From Acidobacteriaceae bacterium (lineage in GTDB: Bacteria > Acidobacteriota > Terriglobia > Terriglobales > Acidobacteriaceae), in assembly GCA_025352065.1 (NCBI GenBank), contig JANXUC010000099.1, positions 1-35,553 of the forward strand: a stretch of 35,553 nt of DNA. Direction: 5' to 3'. The position numbers and the translations under genes are program-made. The notes beneath the pieces were generated by a model, which was not told the DNA's origin, did not search any database, and saw nothing but the letters and a program-made list of their open reading frames with translations. Shown here piece after piece: positions 1-7,894 of this stretch (its first letter is position 1; every line of letters begins with the position of its first letter).

Positions 1-39
1 TTCCCGGCAAACTCGCTTACGTAAAAACTGAAGATGAAA

Positions 40-60
40 AGTTTCTCTTACAGAGAAACT
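40..60 (-). terminator. Candidate minus-strand terminator hairpin
   Basis: Positions 40-48 and 52-60 form a perfect 9-base inverted repeat with a 3-base loop. Read on the minus strand, the stem is followed by a T-rich run (TTTTCATCTT), which fits rho-independent termination of the minus-strand gene ending at 137. The stem is AT-rich and therefore weak. It could also serve a gene left of the window. Confidence 0.4.
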
Positions 61-68
61 AGACCAAC

Positions 69-130
69 TGACGTAAACAGGCGATTACACTCAGAACCGG
101 GATTGTGAGTGTAATTGCGATATTACGTCA
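69..130. repeat. Imperfect palindrome, left copy of a repeat
   Basis: The outer arms TGACGTAA (69-76) and TTACGTCA (123-130) are perfect complements, as are the inner arms ATTACACTCA (84-93) and TGAGTGTAAT (106-115). The whole 62 bases can fold into a long interrupted hairpin. The left arm reappears in direct orientation at 741-774, on the other side of the hypothetical gene at 137-661. This suggests a small palindromic repeat family or the edges of an inserted segment. Confidence 0.6.
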
Positions 131-136
131 ACAATC

Positions 137-661
137 TCAAGGCCAAGGGACGGAATACACCGATAGAATTCTGTATGGCCCCGGCTCGCAATCCTTAAAC
201 GCTCCATTCTTGATATTTGTCTCGGCCTCATCGAAAGAAGCAAACAAGCAGTGAGCATTCGTGGGAATTTCGTCTGCGATCGAGTTGCATGACAGCGGGG
301 AGTGTTCCGGCGCAGCTCTGGCGCAAAAAGTTACGACGTCGAAACCTTCAAGTTGTTTGGGGGAGGGTATGACTACATTTGTCGAAAAGGACGCCTCCGG
401 TGAATGGGCCTGCCAGCCCTCGTCATCGAACTCCAATTCGTGTGCTTCATAATAAAAGAGCGTGGTTCCTTCAATTGGAATTGAGTGCTCCTTGGCGACG
501 GTCCCTATAATTTCGGGCGAGTCAAAAAACCAGTACCCATTGTGCTTCCAGTAGTTGATGTAGTCAGTGAAATCCTCAGAACAACAACTGCTAAAGGAAT
601 AGATGTCAGCGACATTGTTCGCCTTGAGCCAGTCAGGTTTCTTAACCACCCGCTTCGCCAT
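137..661 (-). CDS. Conserved hypothetical protein, 174 aa
   Basis: An open frame of 174 codons begins at the ATG at 661. An upstream in-frame ATG at 679 would add six residues; it has AGGA directly against it, too close for a good ribosome site, so the start is uncertain. The product is soluble-looking and acidic in its middle, rich in aromatic residues (motifs DWLKA near the start, YWKHNGYWFFDSPE, LFYYEAHELEFD). It has no signal peptide or membrane segment. I know of no function. It resembles uncharacterised proteins that begin MAKRxVKxPDWLKA, but that is from memory only. The gene stands alone, convergent with nothing visible, and is flanked by related repeat copies at 69-130 and 741-774. 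A hairpin at 40-60 may end its transcript. Confidence 0.75.
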   Translation of the reverse strand: MAKRVVKKPDWLKANNVADIYSFSSCCSEDFTDYINYWKHNGYWFFDSPEIIGTVAKEHSIPIEGTTLFYYEAHELEFDDEGWQAHSPEASFSTNVVIPSPKQLEGFDVVTFCARAAPEHSPLSCNSIADEIPTNAHCLFASFDEAETNIKNGAFKDCEPGPYRILSVYSVPWP

Positions 662-740
662 GTAGCCAACAGGAATCATTCCTGGCTAAGTCTATCGCCA
701 ACTCCTAGGATCGCGAAAGGTTCGGCGAAGGAGAGCATCG

Positions 741-774
741 TTGACGAAAACAGGCGTTTACACTCACAATCCGG
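741..774 (+). repeat. Right copy of the repeat seen at 69-100
   Basis: The segment TTGACGAAAACAGGCG plus the following TTACACTCACAATCCGG matches 68-100 with only a few substitutions and one indel. Its second half also matches the reverse complement of 101-118. Three related copies of the TTACACTCA core therefore bracket the gene at 137-661. Confidence 0.55.
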
Positions 775-845
775 CCAGCGACCCCGCCTTCGGGCCGCCG
801 CTCAGGTCCCTTACAGCAGAGGTGTAGCAAAATCCCCTCAGTGGG

Positions 846-851
846 TATACT
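846..851 (+). promoter_or_regulatory. Possible -10 element for valS
   Basis: TATACT lies about 105 bases upstream of the valS start in the only sizeable gap before the valS-nadC-birA-coaX run. The sequence 17 bases upstream (TGTAGC) is a poor -35 match, so this is a weak call. The rest of 680-955 holds only the repeat at 741-774 and nothing else I recognise. Confidence 0.2.
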
Positions 852-955
852 CCCAGGCTGGGTTTGACCGCGTTTTCCTTCCGCCTGTAAGATCAGCAAT
901 TGCCCCACAATGCCGCGCCCTTTCTTTGTTATGGCAGGCTGTCACTAAAAAACTC

Positions 956-3694
956 ATGGCCCACGAACTCCCTAAAGCTTACGAACCGGGCGCGATCGAA
1001 ACGTGCTGGGCCGAATACTGGACGAAAGAGAACCTTTTTGCGGTGCCGACGCCAGAGGCGTCGGATACGCGCGAACGCTTTGTCTTAATGTTGCCTCCGC
1101 CGAACGTCACAGGCCGTCTGCACATGGGCCACATGCTCAATCAGACGGAGATGGACGTAATCACGCGCTGGCACCGTATGCGCGGCCATCTTGCGATGTG
1201 GGTGCCGGGCACGGACCACGCCGGAATTGCGACGCAGATGATGGTGGAGAAACAGTTGGCGGCGGAGGGTCAAACTCGCCAGCAGCTCGGACGTGAAGCT
1301 TTTCTCCAACGCGTGTGGGAGTGGAAGAAGCTATACGGCGGCGCCATTCTCGACCAGATGAAGCGGCTGGGCGCGTCGGTGGATTGGGACCGAGAATACT
1401 TCACGATGGATGACCGCCTGTCGCGTGCGGTTCGCGAGGCTTTCGTTCGTCTATATGAAGAAGGGCTAATTTATCGCGGCAAATACATTGTGAACTGGTG
1501 TCCGCGCTGCGTGACGGCTATTTCGGATTTGGAAGTCGTGCATGAAGAAATACCCGGCAAGCTGTATCACATTCGCTATCCGGTGACGGGAACGCAGGAA
1601 TTTGTAGTGGTGGCGACAACGCGCCCCGAAACCATGCTCGGCGATACCGCTGTGGCGGTGAACGCTAAAGACGAACGCTACAAGCATCTGCATGGCAAAT
1701 CGATCAAGCTGCCGCTGACTGATCGCCAGATCCCTATCATCCTGGACGACATGGCGAATCCGGAATTTGGCACTGGCGCAGTGAAAATCACGCCTGCGCA
1801 TGATGCCAATGATTTCCAGGCCGGGCTGCGGCATTTGCTGCCACAGATCGACATCATGGACGACACCGGGCGGCTGAACGAGAACGCAGGCGTCTACGCC
1901 GGACTCGACCGCTACGCTGCGCGCAAACGTGTGTTGCTCGATTTGGGCGACCAAGGACTGGTTGAAAGCGAGAAAGACTACACGGTGCCGCTGGGCAAGT
2001 GCGATCGCTGCAAAACCGTGGTCGAGCCGCGCCTTTCGACGCAGTGGTTCATCAAGATTGCTCCATTAGCGGAACGCGCGATCGAAGCTGTAGAAAAAGG
2101 CGAGATTAAGTTCATCCCGGAAAACTACGCGAAAACTTACTTCGAGTGGATGCGCAACATTCATGACTGGTGCATTTCGCGGCAGCTGTGGTGGGGACAC
2201 CGCATTCCGGCGTGGCGTTGCGACGAATGCAAGACGATTCTGGTGGCACGTGAAGCTCCGGAAAAGTGTTCGCACTGCGGAAGTACGAGCCTGCGCCAGG
2301 ATTCCGACGTGCTGGATACTTGGTTCTCGTCCGGACTCGTGCCGTTCAGCACACTCGGCTGGCCCGACAAGACACCGGATCTGGACGCATTTTATCCAAC
2401 GACGCTGCTAATTACGGGCTCAGACATCCTCTTCTTCTGGGTCGCTCGGATGATTATGCTGGGCTGCCACTTCATGGCGGACCATCCCCAGGGCAGCGTT
2501 CCATTTCGGCAAGTTTATATTCACGCGTTGGTGCGCGACGCCGAGCGCAAGAAGATGTCGAAAACCAAGGGGAACGTTCTCGACCCGATTGAGGTGATCG
2601 CCGAGTACGGCACCGACGCTACGCGATTTACGCTAGCTGCAATGGCAGCGCCGGGCACCGATATTGCCTTCAATCCGGATCGCACGCAGGGCTATCGCGC
2701 CTTCGCCAACAAGATTTGGAACGCAGCTCGTTTCATGTTCATGAATGTGGACAAATCGCAGCAAGCGGGCATTTGGTCGCTGGACGACTTTCGCAAGTCT
2801 TTGGCAGACGGCAAGCCCGGTGCGGTGATTCAGGGCTGCCAGGCGCTCACACTCGAAGACCGCTGGATTTTTTCCCGCTTTAACACGGTCGCCGGAGAAG
2901 TTCACAAAGCGTTGGAAGAATTCCGCTTCCACGAAGCGGCAAATTGTATTTACGACTTCTTTTGGGGCGAATTCTGCGACTGGTATATCGAACTGGTCAA
3001 GCCCAGGGTTGCATTGGGAGATGCCAGCGCGGGCACAGTGCGCGCCGCATCGCAAAACTTGGTGGCGCTGTTTGAAGCCTCCCTGCGCCTGCTGCATCCG
3101 ATCATGCCGTTTATTACGGAAGAAATTTGGCATGCGATTTATGATGGCAAGCCGCCCCATAAGTCAATTGCCCTGGCAGCGTATCCGCAGGCAGATCAGG
3201 CGCAATCGGACAGCGTAGCCGAAACCAACATGGCAATTCTGCAGGATTTGATTGCAAATGTTCGCAACCTGCGTGCTGATCTTAAGATTGAACCTAAAGA
3301 AAAAGTTCCCGTACAGATTTACGCCAATAGTGAGATCCGTACGTTGCTGGACCAAAATCGAAACGCGATCGAACGGCTGGCAGGCGTTGAAAAAATAGCG
3401 TTTGTGGAATCTTCCTTGGCCAAGCTTCCCGGGGCACGCAGCACTACGCGGTTCGAAGTGCGCGTAGTCTATGAACGGAAGATTGACGTTGGAGCTGAAC
3501 GTCTGCGCCTGACTAAGGAACTTGAAGCCATCGAGAAAGAGCTGGAAAGTTCTCAACGCCAACTCGGCGATGTTGAATTTCTTTCCAAAGCCCCGACACA
3601 GGTCGTGGAAGGAAGGCGCAAACGAGCGCAGGAATTAATCGTACTGCGGGAGAAAATCAGGAAAGCGTTGGACGATCTCCCGGAAAAGAAGTGA
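956..3694 (+). CDS. valS: Valine--tRNA ligase
   Basis: Class I aminoacyl-tRNA synthetase that charges tRNA-Val in the cytoplasm. The 912-residue product has the usual bacterial ValRS length. The HIGH-type motif is HMGH (residues 56-59, within PPPNVTGRLHMGH), and the KMSKS-type loop is KMSK (533-536). Between them lie the editing domain and cysteine pairs (CDRCK, CDECK, CSHCG) that probably bind zinc. The anticodon-binding domain follows, and the last 60 or so residues are the charged coiled-coil arm typical of ValRS. The frame is open back to 485, but the extra 157 residues would overlap the gene at 137-661 and do not resemble ValRS. ATG 956, starting MAHELPKAYEPG, matches family N-termini. 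It is the first gene of a tight run with nadC 12 bases downstream. Confidence 0.97.
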   Translation: MAHELPKAYEPGAIETCWAEYWTKENLFAVPTPEASDTRERFVLMLPPPNVTGRLHMGHMLNQTEMDVITRWHRMRGHLAMWVPGTDHAGIATQMMVEKQLAAEGQTRQQLGREAFLQRVWEWKKLYGGAILDQMKRLGASVDWDREYFTMDDRLSRAVREAFVRLYEEGLIYRGKYIVNWCPRCVTAISDLEVVHEEIPGKLYHIRYPVTGTQEFVVVATTRPETMLGDTAVAVNAKDERYKHLHGKSIKLPLTDRQIPIILDDMANPEFGTGAVKITPAHDANDFQAGLRHLLPQIDIMDDTGRLNENAGVYAGLDRYAARKRVLLDLGDQGLVESEKDYTVPLGKCDRCKTVVEPRLSTQWFIKIAPLAERAIEAVEKGEIKFIPENYAKTYFEWMRNIHDWCISRQLWWGHRIPAWRCDECKTILVAREAPEKCSHCGSTSLRQDSDVLDTWFSSGLVPFSTLGWPDKTPDLDAFYPTTLLITGSDILFFWVARMIMLGCHFMADHPQGSVPFRQVYIHALVRDAERKKMSKTKGNVLDPIEVIAEYGTDATRFTLAAMAAPGTDIAFNPDRTQGYRAFANKIWNAARFMFMNVDKSQQAGIWSLDDFRKSLADGKPGAVIQGCQALTLEDRWIFSRFNTVAGEVHKALEEFRFHEAANCIYDFFWGEFCDWYIELVKPRVALGDASAGTVRAASQNLVALFEASLRLLHPIMPFITEEIWHAIYDGKPPHKSIALAAYPQADQAQSDSVAETNMAILQDLIANVRNLRADLKIEPKEKVPVQIYANSEIRTLLDQNRNAIERLAGVEKIAFVESSLAKLPGARSTTRFEVRVVYERKIDVGAERLRLTKELEAIEKELESSQRQLGDVEFLSKAPTQVVEGRRKRAQELIVLREKIRKALDDLPEKK

Positions 3695-3706
3695 CGAAGC
3701 CGACTC

Positions 3707-4588
3707 ATGGATTGGAACAGCCGCCGCCTAACCGCGATCATTGAAAATGCGTTGCTCGAAGACCGCGCCACTCGCGACGCCACGAGCTACTCCTGCATTG
3801 ATCCGCAGCAGCGGGCTTCTGCCACGATTCTCGCGAAACAAGATTGCGTCCTGGCGGGCATCGGTTGCGTGGCACGCATTCTGGACGTTTACGCTGCGCT
3901 GGACGGCGCGGTAGTTTCGCATTATGGAATAACCTCGCATCCTTCGATTTTCGATGGGGTGCGGTTGCACAAAGGCGATTCGATCGCGGTGATTCAGCAT
4001 AATGCTCGTGTTTTGCTTTCGTGTGAGCGCGTGATTTTGAATTTCCTGCAGCGTATGAGCGGCGTCGCGACAATGACACGCAGATTCGTTGATGCCGTTG
4101 CGGGAACAAACGCCAAGATTCTTGACACTCGCAAGACCGTGCCTGGCTGGCGCATCCTGGACAAGTACGCTGTGCGCTGCGGCGGCGGCACCAATCACCG
4201 GCTCGACCTTTCCGACGGCGTGCTCATCAAGAACAATCACGTTGCGTTAACGGGAAGCGTGGTCGAGGCGTTGGAGCGCACGCATCGCAATCGACGCGGC
4301 ACCCAACCAATTGAAGTAGAGGTTCACAACTTGGAGCAACTTGATCAGGCCCTGCAGCACGGCGCCGAGGCAATTTTGTTGGACAACTTACCGCCAGACA
4401 CGGTACGTGCTGCCGTCGAGCATGTGCGCAAACTTAAGCGATCTGTTCCTCTGGAATGCGCTGGCGGCATTCGGCTGGAAAATGTAAGGGCCTATGCGGA
4501 GACCGGCGTAAACTTTATCTCTGTGGGCGCACTGACTCATTCCGCTCCGGCCGCAGACATGAGTTTGAGAATTGTTCCAGCACAGTAG
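3707..4588 (+). CDS. nadC: Nicotinate-nucleotide pyrophosphorylase (quinolinate phosphoribosyltransferase)
   Basis: Converts quinolinate and PRPP to nicotinate mononucleotide in de novo NAD synthesis. The 293-residue length is normal. Family signatures are present: TRKTVPGWR, GGGTNHRLDLSDGVLIKNNH, IEVEVHNLEQ and AILLDN, followed by the C-terminal barrel strands ECAGGIRLENV and FISVGALTHS. The N-terminal region, usually GD(V/L)T, reads RDATSYSCI, a variant seen without other damage. It lies 12 bases after valS and 28 before birA, so co-transcription is likely. nadA and nadB are not in the window. Confidence 0.95.
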   Translation: MDWNSRRLTAIIENALLEDRATRDATSYSCIDPQQRASATILAKQDCVLAGIGCVARILDVYAALDGAVVSHYGITSHPSIFDGVRLHKGDSIAVIQHNARVLLSCERVILNFLQRMSGVATMTRRFVDAVAGTNAKILDTRKTVPGWRILDKYAVRCGGGTNHRLDLSDGVLIKNNHVALTGSVVEALERTHRNRRGTQPIEVEVHNLEQLDQALQHGAEAILLDNLPPDTVRAAVEHVRKLKRSVPLECAGGIRLENVRAYAETGVNFISVGALTHSAPAADMSLRIVPAQ

Positions 4589-4616
4589 CCTTTCGCGCGC
4601 AGAAGAATCAGACGCT

Positions 4617-5426
4617 ATGGAAATCCCCGATCTGCTCCTGCCGGAACTCCTGGCTCCGTTGATCTCCGAAACAATTTTTGCGGGCAAACTTCATCACGCG
4701 TTGAGCGTGGGTTCGACGAATGCCGTTGCGCTGGAAGCGGGCGCTGCCGGCCACCCCGAAGGGAGCGTCTTTCTAGCAGAAGAGCAGACATCCGGGCGCG
4801 GGCGCGGCGGCCACACCTGGTATTCCGCCCCGTCGCAAGGAATCTATTGTTCCGTCCTCTTGCGGCCGCAGCTTCCGCCAGACCATGTCCTTCTGCTTTC
4901 GCTCGCTGCGGGGTTGGCGGTTCGATCCGCTGTCGCTGATGTTACGGGATTGCACGCTGATTTGAAGTGGCCCAACGACCTATTGTTCAACGCTGCAAAA
5001 TTCTGCGGCATCCTTACAGAACTGCAGTGGGACGGCGCACGTGTCCGCCACGCCGTGGTCGGCATCGGGCTGAACGTGAACTATACATCGTTTCCCGATA
5101 CATTAGGCAAAGAAGCGACATCACTTCGTCTTGAGTCTGCAAAGACTCAGTCACGCCTCCAGGTTGCAGCGGCTTTGCTAAAATCGCTGGACCGGGAATA
5201 TTGGGCGTTGGTTGCGGATTCCGGTGCGCAGGAATCGATTCTTCGGCGCTTTCAGGAGCACTCGTCCTGGACGAGCGGATGCGCAGTCCGGGTGGAAGAA
5301 ACCGACAGCTTTACCGGCGTCACGGAAGGCTTGAATGCGCAGGGGTTTTTGTTGGTTCGCACGCCGCAAGGATTACGGACTGTAGTTTCTGGAACAGTGC
5401 GTCGCAGAGCCGGAACGCAGGAATGA
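4617..5426 (+). CDS. birA: Biotin--[acetyl-CoA-carboxylase] ligase, monofunctional
   Basis: Activates biotin with ATP and transfers it to the lysine of biotin carboxyl carrier protein. The 269-residue protein has the ligase fold motifs GRGRGGHTW (biotin/ATP loop) and DLKWPNDLL, plus the C-terminal SH3-like domain ending near GLRTVVSGTVR. It lacks the N-terminal helix-turn-helix of E. coli BirA, so it is a group I enzyme with no repressor role. An in-frame TTG at 4572 would overlap nadC by 17 bases. ATG 4617 is preferred because the family homology begins soon after it, although its ribosome site is weak. It sits between nadC and coaX in a cofactor cluster. Confidence 0.93.
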   Translation: MEIPDLLLPELLAPLISETIFAGKLHHALSVGSTNAVALEAGAAGHPEGSVFLAEEQTSGRGRGGHTWYSAPSQGIYCSVLLRPQLPPDHVLLLSLAAGLAVRSAVADVTGLHADLKWPNDLLFNAAKFCGILTELQWDGARVRHAVVGIGLNVNYTSFPDTLGKEATSLRLESAKTQSRLQVAAALLKSLDREYWALVADSGAQESILRRFQEHSSWTSGCAVRVEETDSFTGVTEGLNAQGFLLVRTPQGLRTVVSGTVRRRAGTQE

Positions 5427-5445
5427 ATCGGAAAGATAGGCACTT

Positions 5446-6309
5446 ATGCTGCTCGTACTCGACGTAGGAAATACAAACACCGTCCTCGGGGTCTTCGCCC
5501 GCACGGAGAGTCGCGCCAGCACGGGGGCGGAACTGACGCTACACTATGAACGCCTGGTTGCAAGCTGGCGCGTCACCACCAGCCAGACCCAGACAATCGA
5601 CGAATACGGAGTACTTTTTCGTAATCTTTTTTCCATGGCGCATCTTGAGGTCAGTGAAGTCCACGGCATCGTAATTTCTTCCGTGGTTCCACCGCTCGAC
5701 ACTGTATTGCGCTCGGTGTGCGAACGCTACTTCAGTTTGAAACCGTTGTTCATTGAGCCCGGCGTAAAGACTGGGATGCCGGTGCATTACGACAATCCTT
5801 CCGAAGTGGGCGCGGACCGCATCGTGAACGCGGTGGCTGCGGTCGAAAAATATGGAGCGCCCTGCATCGTTGTAGATTTCGGAACAGCTACAACCTTCGA
5901 CTGCGTTTCCGCAAAAAGCGAATACATGGGTGGCGTAATTTGCCCGGGCATCGGTATCTCCGCAGATGCTCTGTTCCAAAAGACCGCACGCTTGCCGCGT
6001 GTGGATATTCGCAAGCCCGCTCGCGTAATTGGCACCAACACAGTGGGCAGTCTGCAATCGGGCCTCTACTACGGCTATCTCGGACTGGTGGATGGCATTC
6101 TGGAAAATCTCTTGCACGAGATGGGCCCTCGGACGAAAGTCATTGCGACCGGCGGGCTCGCTCCTCTGATTGGGCCGGGCTCCAAACACATTGCGCAGGT
6201 GGATGAATTGCTGACGCTGGAAGGGCTGCGAATAATTTGGGAACGCAATCTCAGCGCGCGTCCCGCTGGAAGATCGACCGCGCCCAGCAAGCCCGCGCCA
6301 GTCCATTGA
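5446..6309 (+). CDS. coaX: Type III pantothenate kinase
   Basis: Phosphorylates pantothenate in the first step of CoA synthesis. It belongs to the acetate and sugar kinase superfamily. The 287-residue product starts with the phosphate loop LVLDVGNTNT, then GADRIVNAVAA, DFGTATTFDC and GGVICPGIGIS, which are the ordered CoaX signatures. The final 15 or so residues are a proline/serine tail outside the conserved fold. It follows birA by 19 bases. CoaX enzymes are known to be insensitive to CoA feedback and to need a monovalent cation; this is family knowledge, not visible here. Confidence 0.95.
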   Translation: MLLVLDVGNTNTVLGVFARTESRASTGAELTLHYERLVASWRVTTSQTQTIDEYGVLFRNLFSMAHLEVSEVHGIVISSVVPPLDTVLRSVCERYFSLKPLFIEPGVKTGMPVHYDNPSEVGADRIVNAVAAVEKYGAPCIVVDFGTATTFDCVSAKSEYMGGVICPGIGISADALFQKTARLPRVDIRKPARVIGTNTVGSLQSGLYYGYLGLVDGILENLLHEMGPRTKVIATGGLAPLIGPGSKHIAQVDELLTLEGLRIIWERNLSARPAGRSTAPSKPAPVH

Positions 6310-6323
6310 GGGATTCCGCCGCC

Positions 6324-7022
6324 GTGGAGAACTACTTCAACTACTTCACGGAAATCGAAGAACATTTCCAGCGCCATCGCAGCTCCACGCTGCTGCTAAC
6401 TACACTCGACTGGTCACTGATCGAGACGTGGAAGGATGCTGGGATTCCCTTAGAAGCGGTGCTGCGAGGCATCGATTCCACCTTCGAGCGTTATGCCAAG
6501 CGCCCCTTGCGCTCGCGCAAAATTAATGGCTTAGCCTATTGCTCCCAGGAAGTATTGGCTGCGGCGGAAGATATGAAAGAAGCAGCCGTTGGCACAGCGA
6601 AGACGGCGTCCTCGGAGCGGGGATTGGATGTGACGGAGATCGTTGTGTTCCTGGAGAGAAATGCCGAACTCCTTGCAAGGGCCGAGTTGCCAGAAAGCTC
6701 GACCGCCTCGCCGAGGATTGTTGCTCTAGAGAGCGCACGAGCCTTACGAGAATTGGCTGGAACTCTGAAGACTGCCCCCAACACGAGTTTGGAGGACATC
6801 GAGCGGCGACTCACCGTGATGGAGGAGAAGCTTTTCGCTGTGCTGCACGCGGCCGCTCCCGACGAAATTCTGGTCCACCTCCGCGCAGCGGCGGATCGCG
6901 AACTGGCTCCCTATCTTAGAAAGATGCCTGCCGCCCAAATCGCGCAACTTCACAAACAGTTCATCAATAAACGATTATTAGAACAGCATGGGTTGCCTCG
7001 GCTAAGCCTGTTCTACATGTGA
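6324..7022 (+). CDS. Conserved hypothetical protein downstream of coaX
   Basis: A 232-residue, mostly helical, soluble protein with no signal peptide or membrane segment. The frame is open upstream to 6237 inside coaX. I chose GTG 6324 because GAGGGA lies about 10 bases upstream and the conserved-looking sequence begins VENYFNYFTEIEEHFQ. A TTG at 6306 is an alternative. I recall similar proteins of unknown function in acidobacterial genomes with the same start and the motif LDWSLIETWKDAGIPLEAVLRG. No catalytic motif is visible. The C-terminal half is charged and helical. It ends the valS-to-coaX run with a 14-base gap after coaX, so it is probably co-transcribed. Confidence 0.8.
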   Translation: MENYFNYFTEIEEHFQRHRSSTLLLTTLDWSLIETWKDAGIPLEAVLRGIDSTFERYAKRPLRSRKINGLAYCSQEVLAAAEDMKEAAVGTAKTASSERGLDVTEIVVFLERNAELLARAELPESSTASPRIVALESARALRELAGTLKTAPNTSLEDIERRLTVMEEKLFAVLHAAAPDEILVHLRAAADRELAPYLRKMPAAQIAQLHKQFINKRLLEQHGLPRLSLFYM

Positions 7023-7055
7023 ACGTTCTCGCGCAATTTGTGCAGAAATAAAAAA

Positions 7056-7086
7056 CCCGCCAGAGAACCGTTACGTCTCTGGCGGG
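7056..7086 (-). terminator. Strong rho-independent terminator, minus strand
   Basis: A perfect 11-base GC-rich stem (7056-7066 with 7076-7086) closes a 9-base loop. On the minus strand it is followed at once by TTTTTTATTT, the classic U tract, so it ends the transcript of the gene at 7146-7562. On the plus strand the stem also lies 33 bases past the stop at 7022 but lacks a T tract, so it would only weakly stop the coaX-side transcript. Confidence 0.88.
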
Positions 7087-7145
7087 GATTACCTGACGGA
7101 AACCTCTTCCCCCCGAAATTAATTTCCGTTCGGTAAGTGCAAAAC

Positions 7146-7562
7146 CTATTTGCGGGCCAGTACTTCCACCGTCTCCGGCTTGCCCCGGCTCACAATTACT
7201 TTTTCCAGCGGCACAGGTGGGATCGCGCGCCCTGTGCCATCCCCTTGCTTCCAGATCTGTGCCAGAAAGTAGTACTTTCCAACGTGGCGGAAAACCAGCT
7301 TGCTCTCCTTCGCCGCAACCAGCGATGTTGCTGCCTGCGAGTTGGCCGCCTTGATACTCGTCCCGGTGCCTTTGAGCCACACCGTGCCTTGCCACGTCAC
7401 GGAGATTTCATACGGGCCCGGCTGGAACGTCGTGTCGCCGAGAACGAACTCGAACGGTATCTCCGCCTTCACGACTTTCGACAAATTCGATTGCGAATGT
7501 GAGACGGCCGACAGGGCGACAACTAATGCCGCGATTAGGTAGAACACGTTCTCTGGCTTCAT
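7146..7562 (-). CDS. Secreted conserved hypothetical protein, 138 aa
   Basis: Starts at ATG 7562 with AAGGGG six bases upstream; the frame is open further upstream but the extension is basic and unlike a protein start. Residues 1-22 or so (MKPENVFYLIAALVVALSAV) form a signal peptide. The mature part has the motif IPFEFVLGDTTFQPGPYEI, typical of small exported acidobacterial proteins of unknown function with IPFxFxxGxxxxxxGxY patterns. It is probably beta-rich. It is monocistronic, with a strong terminator at 7056-7086 and a leader hairpin at 7578-7611. No enzymatic motif is visible. Confidence 0.85.
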   Translation of the reverse strand: MKPENVFYLIAALVVALSAVSHSQSNLSKVVKAEIPFEFVLGDTTFQPGPYEISVTWQGTVWLKGTGTSIKAANSQAATSLVAAKESKLVFRHVGKYYFLAQIWKQGDGTGRAIPPVPLEKVIVSRGKPETVEVLARK

Positions 7563-7894
7563 GACGTTCCCCTTGCACCGAGGGCCCCCTTTGTTCTTTT
7601 GCCGCCCTCGGCGAGCAACCTTCGTGTTCGTCGCTCGATACTTGTAATGGCAAGGTAAGGGCCAAAGTCGTGCAAGCATCCTCATGACAAGTGCGCATCT
7701 ACATAAGCCATTGCCGCAAATGGACTTACGCGGCATCGACTTCGAACCCGCCAAAGTCGGCGCGCAGTGCGGGAAACGAGCCATCCTATCCGCGCGTGCT
7801 CTCGGTCTATCCGTTGAGATAGCGTTAGCGGCCAAAGGCCACTCGTAACGCAAGCATGTATGCTGGAGAATCTGCGAACGGCCTTGAATCCACC
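7563..7894. other. Divergent intergenic region
   Basis: This 332-base gap separates the minus-strand secreted protein from the plus-strand rRNA methyltransferase and must hold both promoters. Apart from the leader hairpin at 7578-7611 I see no clear -35/-10 pair, operator or RNA gene. Frames running through it are shadow extensions of the flanking genes. Confidence 0.5.
7578..7611 (-). promoter_or_regulatory. Leader hairpin before the secreted protein
   Basis: CCGAGGGC (7578-7585) pairs perfectly with GCCCTCGG (7604-7611) around an 18-base purine-rich loop (minus-strand sense). The stem ends about 15 bases before the ATG at 7562, just upstream of the AAGGGG ribosome site. It could stabilise the mRNA or tune translation; no known riboswitch consensus is recognised. 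Confidence 0.4.

Noticed and set aside
870-880. T-box-like GGGTTTGACCGCG before valS
   Set aside because: Only the ACCGCG end resembles the T-box consensus. No specifier stem or terminator hairpin follows.
485-955. Long N-terminal extension of the valS frame
   Set aside because: It overlaps the opposite-strand hypothetical gene and repeat sequence and is unlike any ValRS. ATG 956 matches family N-termini.
5539-6306. 255-codon frame antisense to coaX
   Set aside because: Shadow of a GC-rich gene; composition is His/Arg-rich with no family resemblance, while coaX is unambiguous.
7738-7752. TTCGAACCC sequence resembling a tRNA T-loop on the minus strand
   Set aside because: No acceptor stem, anticodon arm or D-loop can be placed around it.
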